Below, piece by piece: positions 33,645 to 45,387 of a stretch of 64,000 bases of DNA; within the stretch, counting starts at the first letter, position 1, and every line of letters starts with the position of its first letter. Under the pieces are notes generated by a model. It saw nothing but the letters and a program-made list of their open reading frames with translations, was not told where the DNA came from and searched no databases. This DNA is from Henricia sp. BOLD:AAB3569. Its lineage: Eukaryota > Echinodermata > Asteroidea > Spinulosida > Echinasteridae. The stretch lies in assembly GCA_037783545.1 (NCBI GenBank), contig JBBELK010000052.1, positions 2,604,001-2,668,000 on the forward strand. The letters run 5' to 3'. Position numbers and translations under genes: made by a program.

Positions 33645-34316
33645 TTAACAGATCTGTTATCTTAATCCTAATTGTGACCTCAGAACAAACCCCGTGTTAA
33701 CACAACGTGTTAGTGTGTGTTGAAAGTCGTGTGCAGAACCACAAATTGCAGTGAGTGAGGGCGCAATTCTCTGCTACATGTACGTGCTAATGTTAGTGTA
33801 ACAGATCTGTTAACACGGCGTGTCGGGAAACCGTGTCAGTGTTAGTGTAACAGATCTGTTAACGGATCTGTTGACTCGGCATCTCTGGGAAATGTCAAGT
33901 CGGCATACCGGTAGGGTTCTGCACGACTTTCAACACTAAACCACTAACACAGATTGAAATTTTCAAAATCTTCACAGAGCCAAAAAAATGTCTCAATTCT
34001 GGGTAGAATGTGGGTGTTGAATTAACATGAGATATATTAACACTAACAATGTCCTAAACATCATGTTAACACCCAGTTAACACGGTGCTTGTTCTGAGGT
34101 CACAATTCTGATTAAGTTAACAGATCTGTTACACTAACAACACTAACAGTAACACGCAACCTAGAGTTGTGACTTCGCCCTACTGTATGTACAGTGCAGA
34201 GAATTAACATAGTGTAGCACTGTGTTATTAGTGTTAACAGATCTGTTAACATAGTGTTAACCTAGACGTTCAGTAAGAGGTCGAAATTAATGCCGTGTTA
34301 ACAGATCTGTTAAACG
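33645..34316. repeat. Palindrome cluster built on GTTAACAGATCTGTTAAC
   Basis: The 12-base core ACAGATCTGTTA occurs six times (33648, 33803, 33850, 34118, 34236 and 34301, approximately). The flanks also pair: TAATTGTGACCTCAGAACAA near 33670 has its near complement near 34090, and GTCGTGTGCAGAACC near 33728 pairs with GGTTCTGCACGAC near 33914. It looks like a fold-back element with internal palindromic repeats. Confidence 0.7.
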
Positions 34317-34318
34317 GC

Positions 34319-34514
34319 TTCGAGTCAAGTCGTCCCCGAGTCAAGTCGTCCCCGAGTCAAGTCGTCCCCGAGTCAAGTCGTCCCCGAGACAAGTCGTCCC
34401 CGAGACAAGTCGTCCCCGAGTCAAGTCGTCCCCGAGTCAAGTCGTCACCGAGTCAAGTCGTCCCCGAGTCAAGTCGTTCCCGGGTCAACTCGCCCCCGAG
34501 ACAAGTCGTGGGCC
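34319..34514 (+). repeat. 16-bp minisatellite
   Basis: About twelve head-to-tail copies of GAGTCAAGTCGTCCCC, with a few GAGACAAG variants. It follows the last GTTAACAGATCTGTTAA palindrome directly. Confidence 0.9.
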
Positions 34515-34659
34515 ATACCAAGTCGGGGACGACTTTACTCCATGTACTCGGGGACGACATGACCCCTCTACTTGTTTAATAAACTAACACAACTAACAAG
34601 TTTAAACACACAGAATTGTGACCTCACCCAATGTGTGAGTGATAGGTACGGTACGTACG

Positions 34660-35339
34660 TAGCCCAGGTTGGACGTCGTCTTCATTGCATTACGAGTGAC
34701 GTCCAGGTCACGATGTCTCAAAACAGGGTGATTGAAACTTCCACATCATTTTTTGAGCTATTTTACCTTTTAGTGGACGTCGAATTGATGTCCGTATGTT
34801 CTTGGCGTCTTTATTTACAGGAACGGAAGGTTTAAAAACCATGAACACCAAATTTGACGAAAATATGCTGGATTTTAAGCACGAACCAACGTTAAATTCC
34901 AGGAAAAGCTGCCGGTATCATCGACTTTGGATAAGCGCGTGCCACGCAATTCCATTCACGCGCAAGGACTTGCGCGCGCGACTTGCCTAGCAACCGCAAA
35001 TTGCGCGAGCGCGGTGAGAACAAAAAACGCATTGCGCGTTTCGAGCCGGCTATATACCTTATGTGTTGGGAAAATTTGTGCACAAATATATAGCAAATTA
35101 GCGTGACTTTTTGCCGTTTTCCTCCGGAATATGCAGTTCGGTGATGTGTAGTGGATTTCTAAACCCGGCAATCCCAAAGATTAGGACACATGGAACTTTG
35201 TTAGCACATTACTGGCTTCCTGCACAAGGTAAAAATATTGATTTTTTTTGTTACAAAAATTTTCACCCTGTTTTTTGAAATTCATATCCTGGACTCTGTA
35301 TCCCCATGTAGTATGCGGTACAGAGTCCAACCTGGGCTA
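34660..35339. mobile_element. 680-bp element with 10-bp target duplications
   Basis: Ends TAGCCCAGGTTGGAC and GTCCAACCTGGGCTA. It is flanked by identical GGTACGTACG (34650-34659 and 35340-35349). A duplication of 9-10 bases fits the Mutator-like group. No transposase is present. A 78-base deletion derivative lies at 58607-58684. Confidence 0.82.
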
Positions 35340-35778
35340 GGTACGTACGTAGGCTTCATGGGCGTGTTCGTTCGTTTCTGCCGTTCCACTTTGGCAGCGT
35401 TATTTCAACCATGGAGGTAGTGTTTCAACCTAATTATGGTCAATACCTAACCCCAGCACCACTCTCGTCAAGCTTCCGGTGATAGTCCCTAGCGGACCGT
35501 TTGGAAGTAGATTCTGTACAAGGACTGGGTTTTTTTCGGGAAATTTTTTCAGAAGCCGGCGATCTGGGAGCCAGCCTCGTTCGAGAAAATTTATTTGTAT
35601 TTTAAATGTATTGAAGTCTTAGGCCTGACATATTAACTAAACATATTAACTAAACATAATGTAATTTTTATTAGCATGAAATGTATTGAATTTAAGCAAA
35701 ACAGGAACTTTCAGGCATTGTATTTAAAGTAAATTCTTGAATAATTGCGCGCGAAAGTTAAATCGCTCAGTTTCCATA

Positions 35779-36193
35779 TGGGTCTGTCCACTAGTAATGG
35801 GGTACATTTCTGTAACATTCAAGATCTTTGGTCCCACTTCACTTCAAATGTCTCAATTTTATCTTTAAATTATCAAGCTAAACTGAGGAAATAACTTTTT
35901 TACCAAGGAGCAAAAAAAATAGTCCTACAACATACATTTGTGAAAACCTCGTGCACAAAGACGGAAAAAAATGTCACAACATTGTCTGTCCACGTTACAT
36001 GAGTAATAGGAAAATTTGTACACTTGCTTTTCAAAAATGTATGTTGTGGCAGCAATTTCTTACCCTTTTGGGCAAAAGTTATCTCCTGAGAACAAAACAA
36101 GGACATTTCTTTAATTCTGAGATAAACTTATAACATCTGAAAGGAATTATTGACTTATTTTTTAAATGTACCACATTACTGTGGACAGACCCA
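35779..36193. mobile_element. Fold-back MITE family C
   Basis: TGGGTCTGTCCAC at one end and its complement at the other, with TA on both sides. Inside, the arms pair again (AAAATTTGTACACTTGC region). Similar arms occur at 48058-48352 and 53653-54057. Confidence 0.72.
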
Positions 36194-36428
36194 TATCCAA
36201 TCTGCACCAATGGTTACAAAAGCCATGTTCAGACGTGCACTACCTTCGAAGGTAAAGTTAACAACGACACTAACAACGACGCGTGTCCACACGGTGCTTT
36301 AACAACGACGCGCAAGCATATGCACACTGCCCGTGCGCGCTCGTATTAGTAGCCGCTTACTCATAAGATTTCTCGTTGGTAAATCGTCGTTGTTTACCAA
36401 GTAAGTGCTCCACACGGTCACTATTACT

Positions 36429-38080
36429 AGACCGGCAGCCCAGAGGGTTTTGGTTAAACGAACGAGGTACCAACAACCTAGACTGGTTCCCGTCCACATA
36501 TTCCACACAGGAGAATTTTCGCAATAAGCGAACCAATCTATAGGGATCGGGAACCAATCTACCAACAACCGAGGGCAGGAACATTTAGGAAGTGACCTTA
36601 GTATTTGCAGATCTGGGCGTTTGACCCCCCGGGATCCCCAAAGGGGGCCAACAATTGCGCTGGATCAAACATTCGAAGTACCACATGAAACTAAGTTTAG
36701 ATGAAAGAGCACATCACACAGATTACAGAATGGCCCTTGCCAGACGAATTTTCTGCTGCAAAAGTCCCGCCAGACGCCCGCCAAAATCGCATTCCATATA
36801 ATAAATGCAAGATACAACGGCCGTCGACAAACGAGTCCATTTGTTTTGAACGGGTAGCTTTGACAGACGGCCGTTTTGTGTTCATCCAGAGTAAATATTG
36901 GAGCGCTGTAAACAGAGATAGCCTACATGTAGGCCTACATGTGCTTATATTGCGGCGCGGGCTAACGAGGCGCGTCCTGAAATACACGCAGTCTTTAAAT
37001 TAATCTTTGCACGTCAAAGTTGGTGTGCGACGCCTGACGTTTTTAACGCGTATTGTATGCGCCATTGTTGAGCTTTTTGGTGACCAGGAGCCAATTTTAT
37101 GGAGCTGTTTAGCACCAAATTTTGCTGAGCACAAAATGTATTTGCTTTATTTCGCTAAAATGGCCCGCCAGCCAAAATCGTATGTGATTTTTTTTTTTTT
37201 TAATATTTTGCTACCGTTTCTAAAAACCCAATTTGCCATAGGGCCTATAGGCTAATAATTGGCTGGTAACTCATTTTACAAAATTGTTGTGTAGATCTGT
37301 GATTATTACCAAACAATCGGATGATACAGACAAATCTAACAAACATTTTCGATTTATCCCGGTTCATGTACGGTCAGACCGGCCCGAAGTTTCAGCGCAA
37401 ACCTTTCCGGTCATGTGGGCCGATAGGCCGATTGGCCGGCAAATCGCAAAAGTGTGCGCCGGGCTTTAAAAGCGGATAAATTTGACGCGCGTCACCTCGA
37501 CAAAATGCTACACGCAGAGAATTTTTATGATCCATCTCACTGGAAATCCCAGAAGAACAGGACATTCTTGTGCGTCGCTTCACTCCAAATTCCTGGCCGT
37601 ATTTTCTTCAAGCAGCGCGCGTCAAATTTGCATGCAGAACACGTGAATAAAGTTCAGTGTGCATGTGGGTCATTCTATAAATTTGGGGTCCAACGTGTGA
37701 CATTTTTCCGTCCCCGTTACACCTGACATACTGCTATTTGCCATACAAGTATCATTAAAAATGCCTTCAAACCATATTTTTATGAATTGTATTTTATGTA
37801 ATCACCCTTTGAAATAGAAGGCATTTAAAGAATATGTCCTGAATTTACAAAATACAACATTTTACAAGATGTCAGATGTATAACGGGGACAGAAAAAGTG
37901 GACCCCAAATTTATAGAATGACCCATATCCAATTCATCTACGTGACTTTTGTAATTCATTCCATGCCGCACTCTAAATTCCTTCCATCCCGCATTTTCGT
38001 CAAGCAACGCGCCAAATTTGCATACAGAATACGCGAAAAAAAATCAGTGTGCATACTCCAATTCATCTTATTTTATAGGC
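36429..38080 (+). repeat. Large inverted repeat, left arm
   Basis: Starts TAGACCGGCAGCCCAGAGGG and matches, in reverse complement, 41648 down to about 40205 along its length (for example TGCAAGATACAACGGCCGTC). It carries a MITE at 37666-37925 that the right arm lacks. Short open frames in it mirror those of the other arm and have no recognised family. Confidence 0.78.
37666..37925. mobile_element. MITE family A, young copy in the inverted repeat
   Basis: 260 bases with ends TGGGTCATTCTATAAATTTG and their complement. It is nearly identical to 59323-59581. The matching place in the other arm (around 40365) is uninterrupted, giving an empty site that reads GTGTGCATATCC. Confidence 0.85.
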
Positions 38081-38241
38081 ATGTTCGCGGGCGCGATGTC
38101 ACGACTTCCATATACCAACCCGTACGGCAACACACTCGCTGCGTACATACAGTACTGCCCTAGTAGACCGGCAGCCCAGAGGGTTTTGGTTAAACGAACG
38201 AGGTACCAACAACCGAGGGCAGGAACATTTAGGAAGTGACC

Positions 38242-39512
38242 ATGGAGCTATATATAAGAACTAGAGTGCGCACTTATCACGTGACCCCGTGCCTGTGCGC
38301 GGTACCCGGGCGTGCCGCCCTGGGACCGCGTCCGCCATTTTGTTAGTGGTCAAAATGATTGATAAATACCCGGATGTATCCACTGCAGTCAACGGCGCGG
38401 CAGCTATAAATGGGCTTTTAAATGATTTATTGGCTGTTTAACGCCAGTCATGAGTGAGCTTTTTCTATTGTACCTAGGCAGGTATAAGTAACGTACACCT
38501 CTGCCACTAATTATGACATAATAATGTCACAAAAAGTGCGAATTTTGTTAGAAACGTGATTTTAGAAATGAAAAAAATACAGTTTTTCTCTTGAAAACGC
38601 TAGGTTATGCTATGTACTTAATGCATGGTGAACGGTAGAACGGTAGTTTTTCCCTTAGGCAGTCGGTTTCACCGGGAAATCCTGCACCTTACAGTCGCGC
38701 TGAACTAAATTATCCCAGAAATTTGAATTAAGTTCGACGTATGAAACAATTTGGAGCGACTTGGTTCGCCAGAAGTCGAAAGATCGAACGACTGAACAGC
38801 GACTTGGTTTCAGACGTCGATCTTAAGTGTGCGCGCGGCTCGCATACCGACGCCTGTCTGAAACAAAATTTTAATCGGAACGATCGTGCGCCTGTATGAA
38901 ACGGGTGTTACTTTCCCCCAAGTTAATGGCTGAGGTACTAGTATACCCGAATGCTCTACCTACACACGCAAAAAGCAGTGGGGGACGTAGCAGGAAAGAA
39001 CTAGGAAGTTGATCGTGGCTTCAGACCTTGTGTGCAAAATAGATGAGGCAGGCTGAAAAAAATCCAGTGTTTCCTCACAAAATCTTAAACTTTCCCACTC
39101 CAAATTTCGAGTTTTTCCATCAAATCTGCACATTCTAATGCTAGATAAGTCATTAAAAAAAATTCTGATCAACTCCCCAAATCTTGTACAGTACCCGGGC
39201 GACGATTTTGAATGTTGTTTGGCCCATGGGGAAAGAAAAGTGTTTGGCCTAACTAAAGTTTCAATCTTTTAAAGTAAAATATAAACATGGGACAATGATC
39301 CGACAGTCAGGATGATTGTAGTTAGCAACCACATCTTTCTGCACCCCTATCGCTGAAAGCATAATCTTAAAATAAAATTAAAGCTGAAAATACGCATGTC
39401 GTCAATACATTAGCACGTACTTTTTGCCCACTAACAAAATGGCGTCCACGCACCCTTGAGGGCACGGGGTCACGTGATAAGTGCTCACTCTAGTTCCTAT
39501 ATATAGCTCTGT
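38242..39512. mobile_element. 1,271-bp Mutator-like non-autonomous element
   Basis: Inverted ends of about 50 bases, containing GAACTAGAGTG and CACTTATCACGTGACCCCGTGCC-type sequence, are flanked by GGAAGTGACC on both sides (38232-38241 and 39513-39522). The uninterrupted target is visible at 41565-41580 in reverse complement. No transposase frame was seen. Confidence 0.85.
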
Positions 39513-40204
39513 GGAAGTGACCTAGTATTTGCAGATCTGGGCGTCTGCCGAGGTCCCTCTGCTGCGTTTGACCCCTGGGGACCCCCAAAGAGGGGGCAAA
39601 AATTGCGCTGGATCAAACATTCGAGGTACCACATGAAACTAAGTTTAGATGAAAGAGCACATCACCCAGAGTACGGAATGGCCCTTGCCAGACAAATTTT
39701 CTGCTGCAAAAGTCCCGCCAGACGCCCGCCAAAATCTCATTCCATATAATAAATGCAAGATACAACGCCCGTCGACAAACGAGTCCATTTGTTTTGAACG
39801 GGTAACTTTGACAGACGGCTGTTCTGTGTTTCATCCGGCGTAAATCTTCTTGGTCACCATGGGTTACAATGTATACGTACGTTAGTACATGTACCTAAAT
39901 ACTCAATGTACGTAATGAAGTGTAAATTAAAGTGACTAAACTGTATCATTTTCCACCGTCATAAGTTGCATCGGCAAAAATAAAATTGATGCGCGTCGAT
40001 GTGAGAAAAAGCGACGTGAACAGAATATTGTAATACACAAAATCAAGTTGTTTATGTGGTTATCAGAGCATCCTTTCACTCCAAATTCCCTCCAAACCGC
40101 TTTCTGTGAAAGCAACGCGCGTCGAGTTTACGCAAAAAAAGGCTGTGTGCAGTGAATATCCACCCTCCGTATTGATGATAACGGGCCGTCTGAACATGCC
40201 CCGG

Positions 40205-41648
40205 GAACATGCCTATAAAATTAGATGAATTGGAGATGCACACTTATTTTTTTCGCGTCTTCTGTATGCACATTTGACGCGTGTTGCTTGACGAAAATGC
40301 GGGATGGAAGGAATTTGGAGTGCGGCATGGAATGAATTACAAAAGTCATGTAGATGAATTGGATATGCACACTGAACTTGTTTTTATGCACACTGAACTT
40401 TATTCACGCGTTCTGCATGCAAATTTGACGCGCGCTGCTTGAAAAAAATACGGCCAGGAATTTGGAGTGAAGCGACGCACAAGAATGTCCTAGTGTTATT
40501 CTGGGATTTTCAGTGAGTTGGATCATACAAATTCTCTGCGTGTAGCATTTTGTCGAGTTGACGCGCATCAAATTTACCCGCTTTTGAACCCGGCGCACAC
40601 TTTTGCGATTTGCCAGCCAATCGGCCTGTCTGCTCACATATTAACCGGGAAGGTTTGCGCCGGTCTGGGACAAATCAAAAATGTTGGTTAGATTTTTCTG
40701 TATCATCCGATGGTTTGGTATTAATCCGGTTTTCAAGTGGCCGGTAAATCGCAAAGGTAAATCGTAAATCGGCGGGGTTTATATTGGGTGGATTCACACT
40801 GAGCCTTGGAGTGCGTCTCCTTGAAAAATAGAGCCATATGGAGGGAAATGAGTCACTGAAAATCAGAGAATTACACAAAAATGTGCCAAGCACAGAATTT
40901 ATTTACTTTTGTAAAATGAGTTACCAGCCAATTATTAGCCTATATGGCAAATTGAGTTTTTAGAAACAGTAGCAAGATAGTAAAAACAAAAAATCACCTA
41001 CGATTTTGGCTGGCGGGCCATTTTAGCAAAATAAAGCAAATTTGGTGCTAAACAGCGCCATTAAATTGGCTCCTGGTCACCAAAAAGCTCAACACTGGCG
41101 CAAACAATACGCGTCAAACGTCAGGCGTCGCACACCAACTTTGACATCATGCAAAGATTAATTCGGACCTGCGTGTATTTCAGTACGCGCCTAGTTAGCC
41201 CGCGCCGCAATAGACGCACATGTATCTCTGTTTAAAGCTCCCAGATTTACGCCAGATGAAACACAGAACAGCCGACGTATGTCAAAGCTACCCGTTCAAA
41301 ACAAATGGACTCGTTTGTCGACGGCCGTTGTATCTTGCATTTATTATATGGAATGAGATTTTGGCGGGCGTCTGGCGGGACGTTTGCAGCAGAAATTTCG
41401 TCTGGCAAGGGCCATTCCGTACTCTGTGTGATGTGCTCTTTCATCTAAACTTAGTTTCATGTGGTACCTCGAATGTTTGATCCAGCGCAATTTTTGGCCC
41501 CCTTTGGGGGTCTCCAGGGGTCAAACGCAGCAGAGGGACCCCGGCAGACGCCCAGATCTGCAAATACTAGGTCACTTCCTAAATGTTCCTGCCCTCGGTT
41601 GTTGGTACCTCGTTCGTTTAACCAAAACCCTCTGGGCTGCCGGTCTAT
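40205..41648 (-). repeat. Large inverted repeat, right arm
   Basis: Reverse-complement partner of 36429-38080. It lacks both the MITE and the 1,271-base insertion, so it preserves empty sites for both. Confidence 0.78.
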
Positions 41649-42670
41649 AGCTCTAGAGGCCGCCTTGTCGGACCTGTCACTTCTATTCCGGGTTTAATGT
41701 CTTTCTTCATTTTTCGGCCGGTTTTAACCGAAGATGGGCGGGATTTAGATATGCGGGTATATGAATATTTCAAATTTGTCTTGAGCCAATCAAGAGCTTC
41801 ATGAGTTGGCACGTATGACGCGAAGCATGTATTTATTTTGACGAAAATTAACGATGAGTGCATGTTCATTTCAACATGTAATTCGGATGGTCCAGTTTAA
41901 AAATGCATAGAGTAATGTTAGAGGCATTCCAGGTACTGCAGACTTTCGCTTCGGTTGCTATGTTGGCACCACCTGCATGGAAACGGCCCAATATGCCAGA
42001 TAGTCTGGTTGTACGCGAGCGCCATAGCCGTACGAGGGCGGAACTCTTATGCAAATCTTTACGCAACTGGTCTAGTCAGACACGTCCTAAAGAAGATTTC
42101 CAAGGACCACGATTCGATGATGGCCAAACCGAAAAATTACATGTAGGCCTAGTGACTTTTTGGTGATGGTATGAAAATCACAACCGTTAATGCAAGATAT
42201 ACAAACCAGTACAGTCAATTTACAGATGGTTTATAAATCGTTTTATTAGCTTTTTAGCGACGATTGACACGTTAATCGTGCCACCTTAAAATTCCTTTGC
42301 GAAAACGGGGACGCAAAAAATGGAGGGATTCCACTGGCACAAACTTATAGTGCACCACAGAGATACGCATTCCAAGTGTAAACAAAGAAAATCATCCGTT
42401 TTCTTCAACAAAAGTTCAAACCTCTTGCAGCTATAACAAGCACCAAGCACGGCCAAGGTATTAATACCAATTCGTGGCAAAATATTACATATTGATTTAT
42501 AATGCAAAGGTACGTCACGACAACACTGATTACGGCACCAACAAGTATGTGTGCACTATGCACAAATTTTGCAAGGAGCGCAAATAACAATGTTAACACA
42601 AAATATCTATTCGAAATTAAGTCACTTGCTTCCATCCAAAACATGGATATTATTACGACTTGTGCTGTTT
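41649..42670. other. Stretch between the inverted repeat and the fold-back element
   Basis: No exon, RNA gene or terminal repeats that I can support. Short open frames have no family features. Confidence 0.4.
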
Positions 42671-42671
42671 A

Positions 42672-43284
42672 TACACTCGACCAAAAATGTTCTGTCACCA
42701 GTAAGACATTTGTAGATATTTATTATGAAATTGGATTTAATGTAGGAAAATAATATCACATTTTAGCTGAACATATCACTCAAAGGAATAGAGCTCAACG
42801 GAGTCCATGATGGCAAGCTTCACAGAACAGGAATGCAACAAAGGAGTGTGGGGTCAGAATGAAAAACACAAAAAAACAACGATGTCAACTTTATTGCACT
42901 CAAGCAAGGGGCGTTACAGTTCAGTATTTTTCTTCCACCATACCTAATGCAATGGCACGATTCGGATTGGACAATTTTGATATGGATGTTTTTGACAAGA
43001 CATTGATCAAGCCAAACTCACTTAAAGATTTCCTAATTGTCTACACTCAAATTGCCCAAATCGCAAGTTGCATTGTTCTTTGGTGTTTTTCATTCTGACC
43101 CTGCACACTCCTTTGTTGCATTCGTGTTCAGTGAAGCTTGCCATCATGATCTCTCTTGAGCTCTATTCCTTTGAGGGATATGTTCAGCTAAAATTTGATA
43201 TATTATTTTCCTACATTAAATCCAATTTAATAATAAATATCTATAAATGTCTTACTGGTGACATAACTTGTTTGGTCGAGTGTA
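42672..43284. mobile_element. Fold-back element with about 190-bp arms
   Basis: Left arm from TATACACTCGACCAAA through CATTCTGACCCCACACTCC-complement sequence; the right arm is its near complement, ending GGTCGAGTGTATA. The 200-base centre has no family features. Confidence 0.78.
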
Positions 43285-43497
43285 TATATCATTCTGGCAG
43301 CAGTAAAAGTCTACATAGGATTCACAACAAATATACATACACAAGTACATGAAGCCATGCGATCCAAAATCAAATTCAGTGTACACAACTAAATGATGTT
43401 GCGTCTTTGGCAACCAAGGCCTTTTACGTTATCAACTGACGATATTAGCTTTAGCTTTAAAATGAACTTGAGACGATGAAGATGCAACTTTAGAAAT

Positions 43498-43685
43498 AGG
43501 AGGTAACCCCCAACCCCTCCACCCACCGAGGGAAATCCCCTTTAGGAAAACCCATGCAGCCGAGCATAGGGACTGCAAACCCAACCCACATACTCGCCCA
43601 AAAGTTAAACACAGGAGACCAGAGTTGAGAGGCGAGCAAAGGATCCGCTGTACGCCAGCCCGACCGCGTGCAACAACTCAGTTGT
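43498..43685 (-). repeat. tRNA-derived SINE, degenerate, copy 3
   Basis: On the minus strand GGGCTGGCGTACAGCGG is followed by GAGTATGTGGGTTGGGTTTG, the same order as in the intact SINE at 10544. Confidence 0.58.
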
Positions 43686-43748
43686 ATTCATATAAATATA
43701 TACTTACCGTAATTTTCGGAATATAAGCCGCGGTACATAAAACCTGTC

Positions 43749-44115
43749 TTAAAGGAGTGTGACCAGATCACTTTATTTTACCCATAACTCCCCGGGACTT
43801 ACCTTATGGGTCATGAGATTTTTATATCATAACATCCGTTATATTTTTCTGATTACGAAACTGAAACTCCCGCGCTTCTAGGTCGCATATTTCCGAGGAT
43901 ATCGTCGAAAATCCACCGATTATTTGTAAACTAATTTTCCAGTATCAACGTTTATCCGCTGAAAGCATACTCGATAGTTTTGTTAAATTTTTTACTGGAA
44001 ATTGCGAATGTTTTCGGGTTTTTGGGACATGGGAGGTGTGTATGGGAGTTACTTGATAATATTGGTAAGTTACATCGAAAACTATTTTCCAGAAACTCTG
44101 GTCACGCTCATTTAA
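43749..44115. mobile_element. MITE with TTAAAGGAGTGTGACCAGA ends
   Basis: 19-base inverted ends with two mismatches, and no coding capacity. The sequence just left of it (CCGTAATTTTCGGAATATAAG) resembles the end of another element. Confidence 0.6.
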
Positions 44116-44960
44116 CTAAAAACCACCAAACCGCACCGCGCGAAGCATTATAGGATTAAATGGAGTATAGCCTACTGAAGTGCAGCTCTATGTGTTTTTG
44201 CTTACGTTCGGCAAATTCACGGTAGCAATATATATGTATGGATATTGCGCACTTCAACTGATTGGGATGGAGTTATTAGCCTTCAGTACTTGAGCAACAT
44301 GATCCTTAGAGTCTCTGGAGTGTTTTTGGTAACTGTTTTTTTATGGTAGCGGAGCAACACTATAAAGAACCTGTCATTTCTTTTAGAGTGCTCTAAACAA
44401 CCCCATCATCTGTACGCCGTGGTCTTGTTTACAACGCTGACGTCATTTATCATTCGGTCAACAGCCGAGGTTATTGATAGCAAAGCCCCATCAACCAATG
44501 CTCCCATTGGCCAAAACATTCACCGAGTCAGTCAAAGCTCAATAAATGCCTTCAGTAGTACACAGATGCCGAGCTGCTCGAGATAATGAGCTAGAGCTGG
44601 CTACTGTTTAGAGCCACCAGACATGCCAAGCGGCTCCTGTGTTGAGCCATTCACAGTGCCATGTTACTCCCATTGCCCAACCGCTTCCAATTTCCCACGA
44701 CTCTCAGAGCCACACTGCTCCAAGTGTCTAGCTGGTTCCAGTGTTTATGTACTCCCAGCTCAGGCACTTACCGTGCAGGGCATCTCACTGTAATTAAGAG
44801 CCATTCATAGACACAAATTGTTCACAGTAACCCACTCATTGTGCACTGAAATACACACAAGCTGCTCAGAGGCATCAGCCGCTTAGCTGTGAGCTGCTCA
44901 AGCATTTTGAGCTCTTGAAATAGATTATCACAACACATGAACAAAGCTAATTAATTTGCT
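44116..44960. other. Intergenic, GCTGCTC-type degenerate repeats
   Basis: From about 44570 to 44900, words such as GAGCTGCTC, GAGCCA and CTCCAAGTG recur loosely, as in an old minisatellite. Nothing else was recognised. Confidence 0.4.
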
Positions 44961-44963
44961 TAT

Positions 44964-44969
44964 TTTATT
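44964..44969 (-). terminator. Candidate poly(A) signal of the FBXO33-type gene
   Basis: AATAAA on the minus strand, about 93 bases past the FBXO33 stop codon. Confidence 0.45.
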
Positions 44970-45061
44970 ATACATATATTTTTTTCTAGTGATGACCATT
45001 TGCCACAGTTTATAAATATAAATGTTAATGCCTTTTACACCTTTTTGGAGCAAACTCTTTC

Positions 45062-45387
45062 TCAATTTTCAACATCAATACATAAGTCATGGCTTAAGAA
45101 TTTGGGTACATTCATGTGCTCTCTCTCTATCGGCTCCCAGGGTCGCTTGAGGGTTTTACTAATCTCCTGGATCTTCTCCTCCAGTTTGTGGACGTAATGT
45201 TGCCCCGCATCCGAGCCAATGCTATCCGAATGCAGACTGTCGTAGGAAGTTGTACCCTCGTCATCAGCATCTTCAACTGGAATGTCATCGAAGTGGTAGA
45301 TGAGATCACGCTCAACCTCAAAGGTCGAGAGACTTGGCCCACGCAGCAAGGCAATTGCTAACACATTACAAGCAAGGAGTCTATAAC
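45062..45387 (-). CDS. FBXO33: FBXO33, coding exon 3
   Basis: The acceptor is CATTTTTCAAG. It completes Gly and reads YRLLACNVLAIALLRGPSL. The acidic segment DDIPVEDADDEGTT is followed by the conserved C-terminal helix and a TGA stop. The preceding intron is only 115 bases. Confidence 0.9.

Larger units (their letters stand above)
38163..41648. mobile_element. 3.5-kb element with about 400-bp inverted ends
   Basis: Both ends read TAGACCGGCAGCCCAGAGGG inward, and the terminal 400 or so bases match each other once the nested 1,271-base element is removed. The left arm at 36429-38080 looks like a second, partial copy next to it. No recognisable transposase; probably non-autonomous. Confidence 0.65.

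Noticed and set aside
34295-34579. 94-codon frame rich in SSPSQVVPESSRPR
   Set aside because: It is a translation of the 16-bp minisatellite plus its flanks.
39613-41444. Matching short frames near 36.7, 39.7 and 41.3 kb as a conserved protein
   Set aside because: They are the same DNA in inverted or repeated copies; frames on both strands are conserved equally and there is no domain signal.
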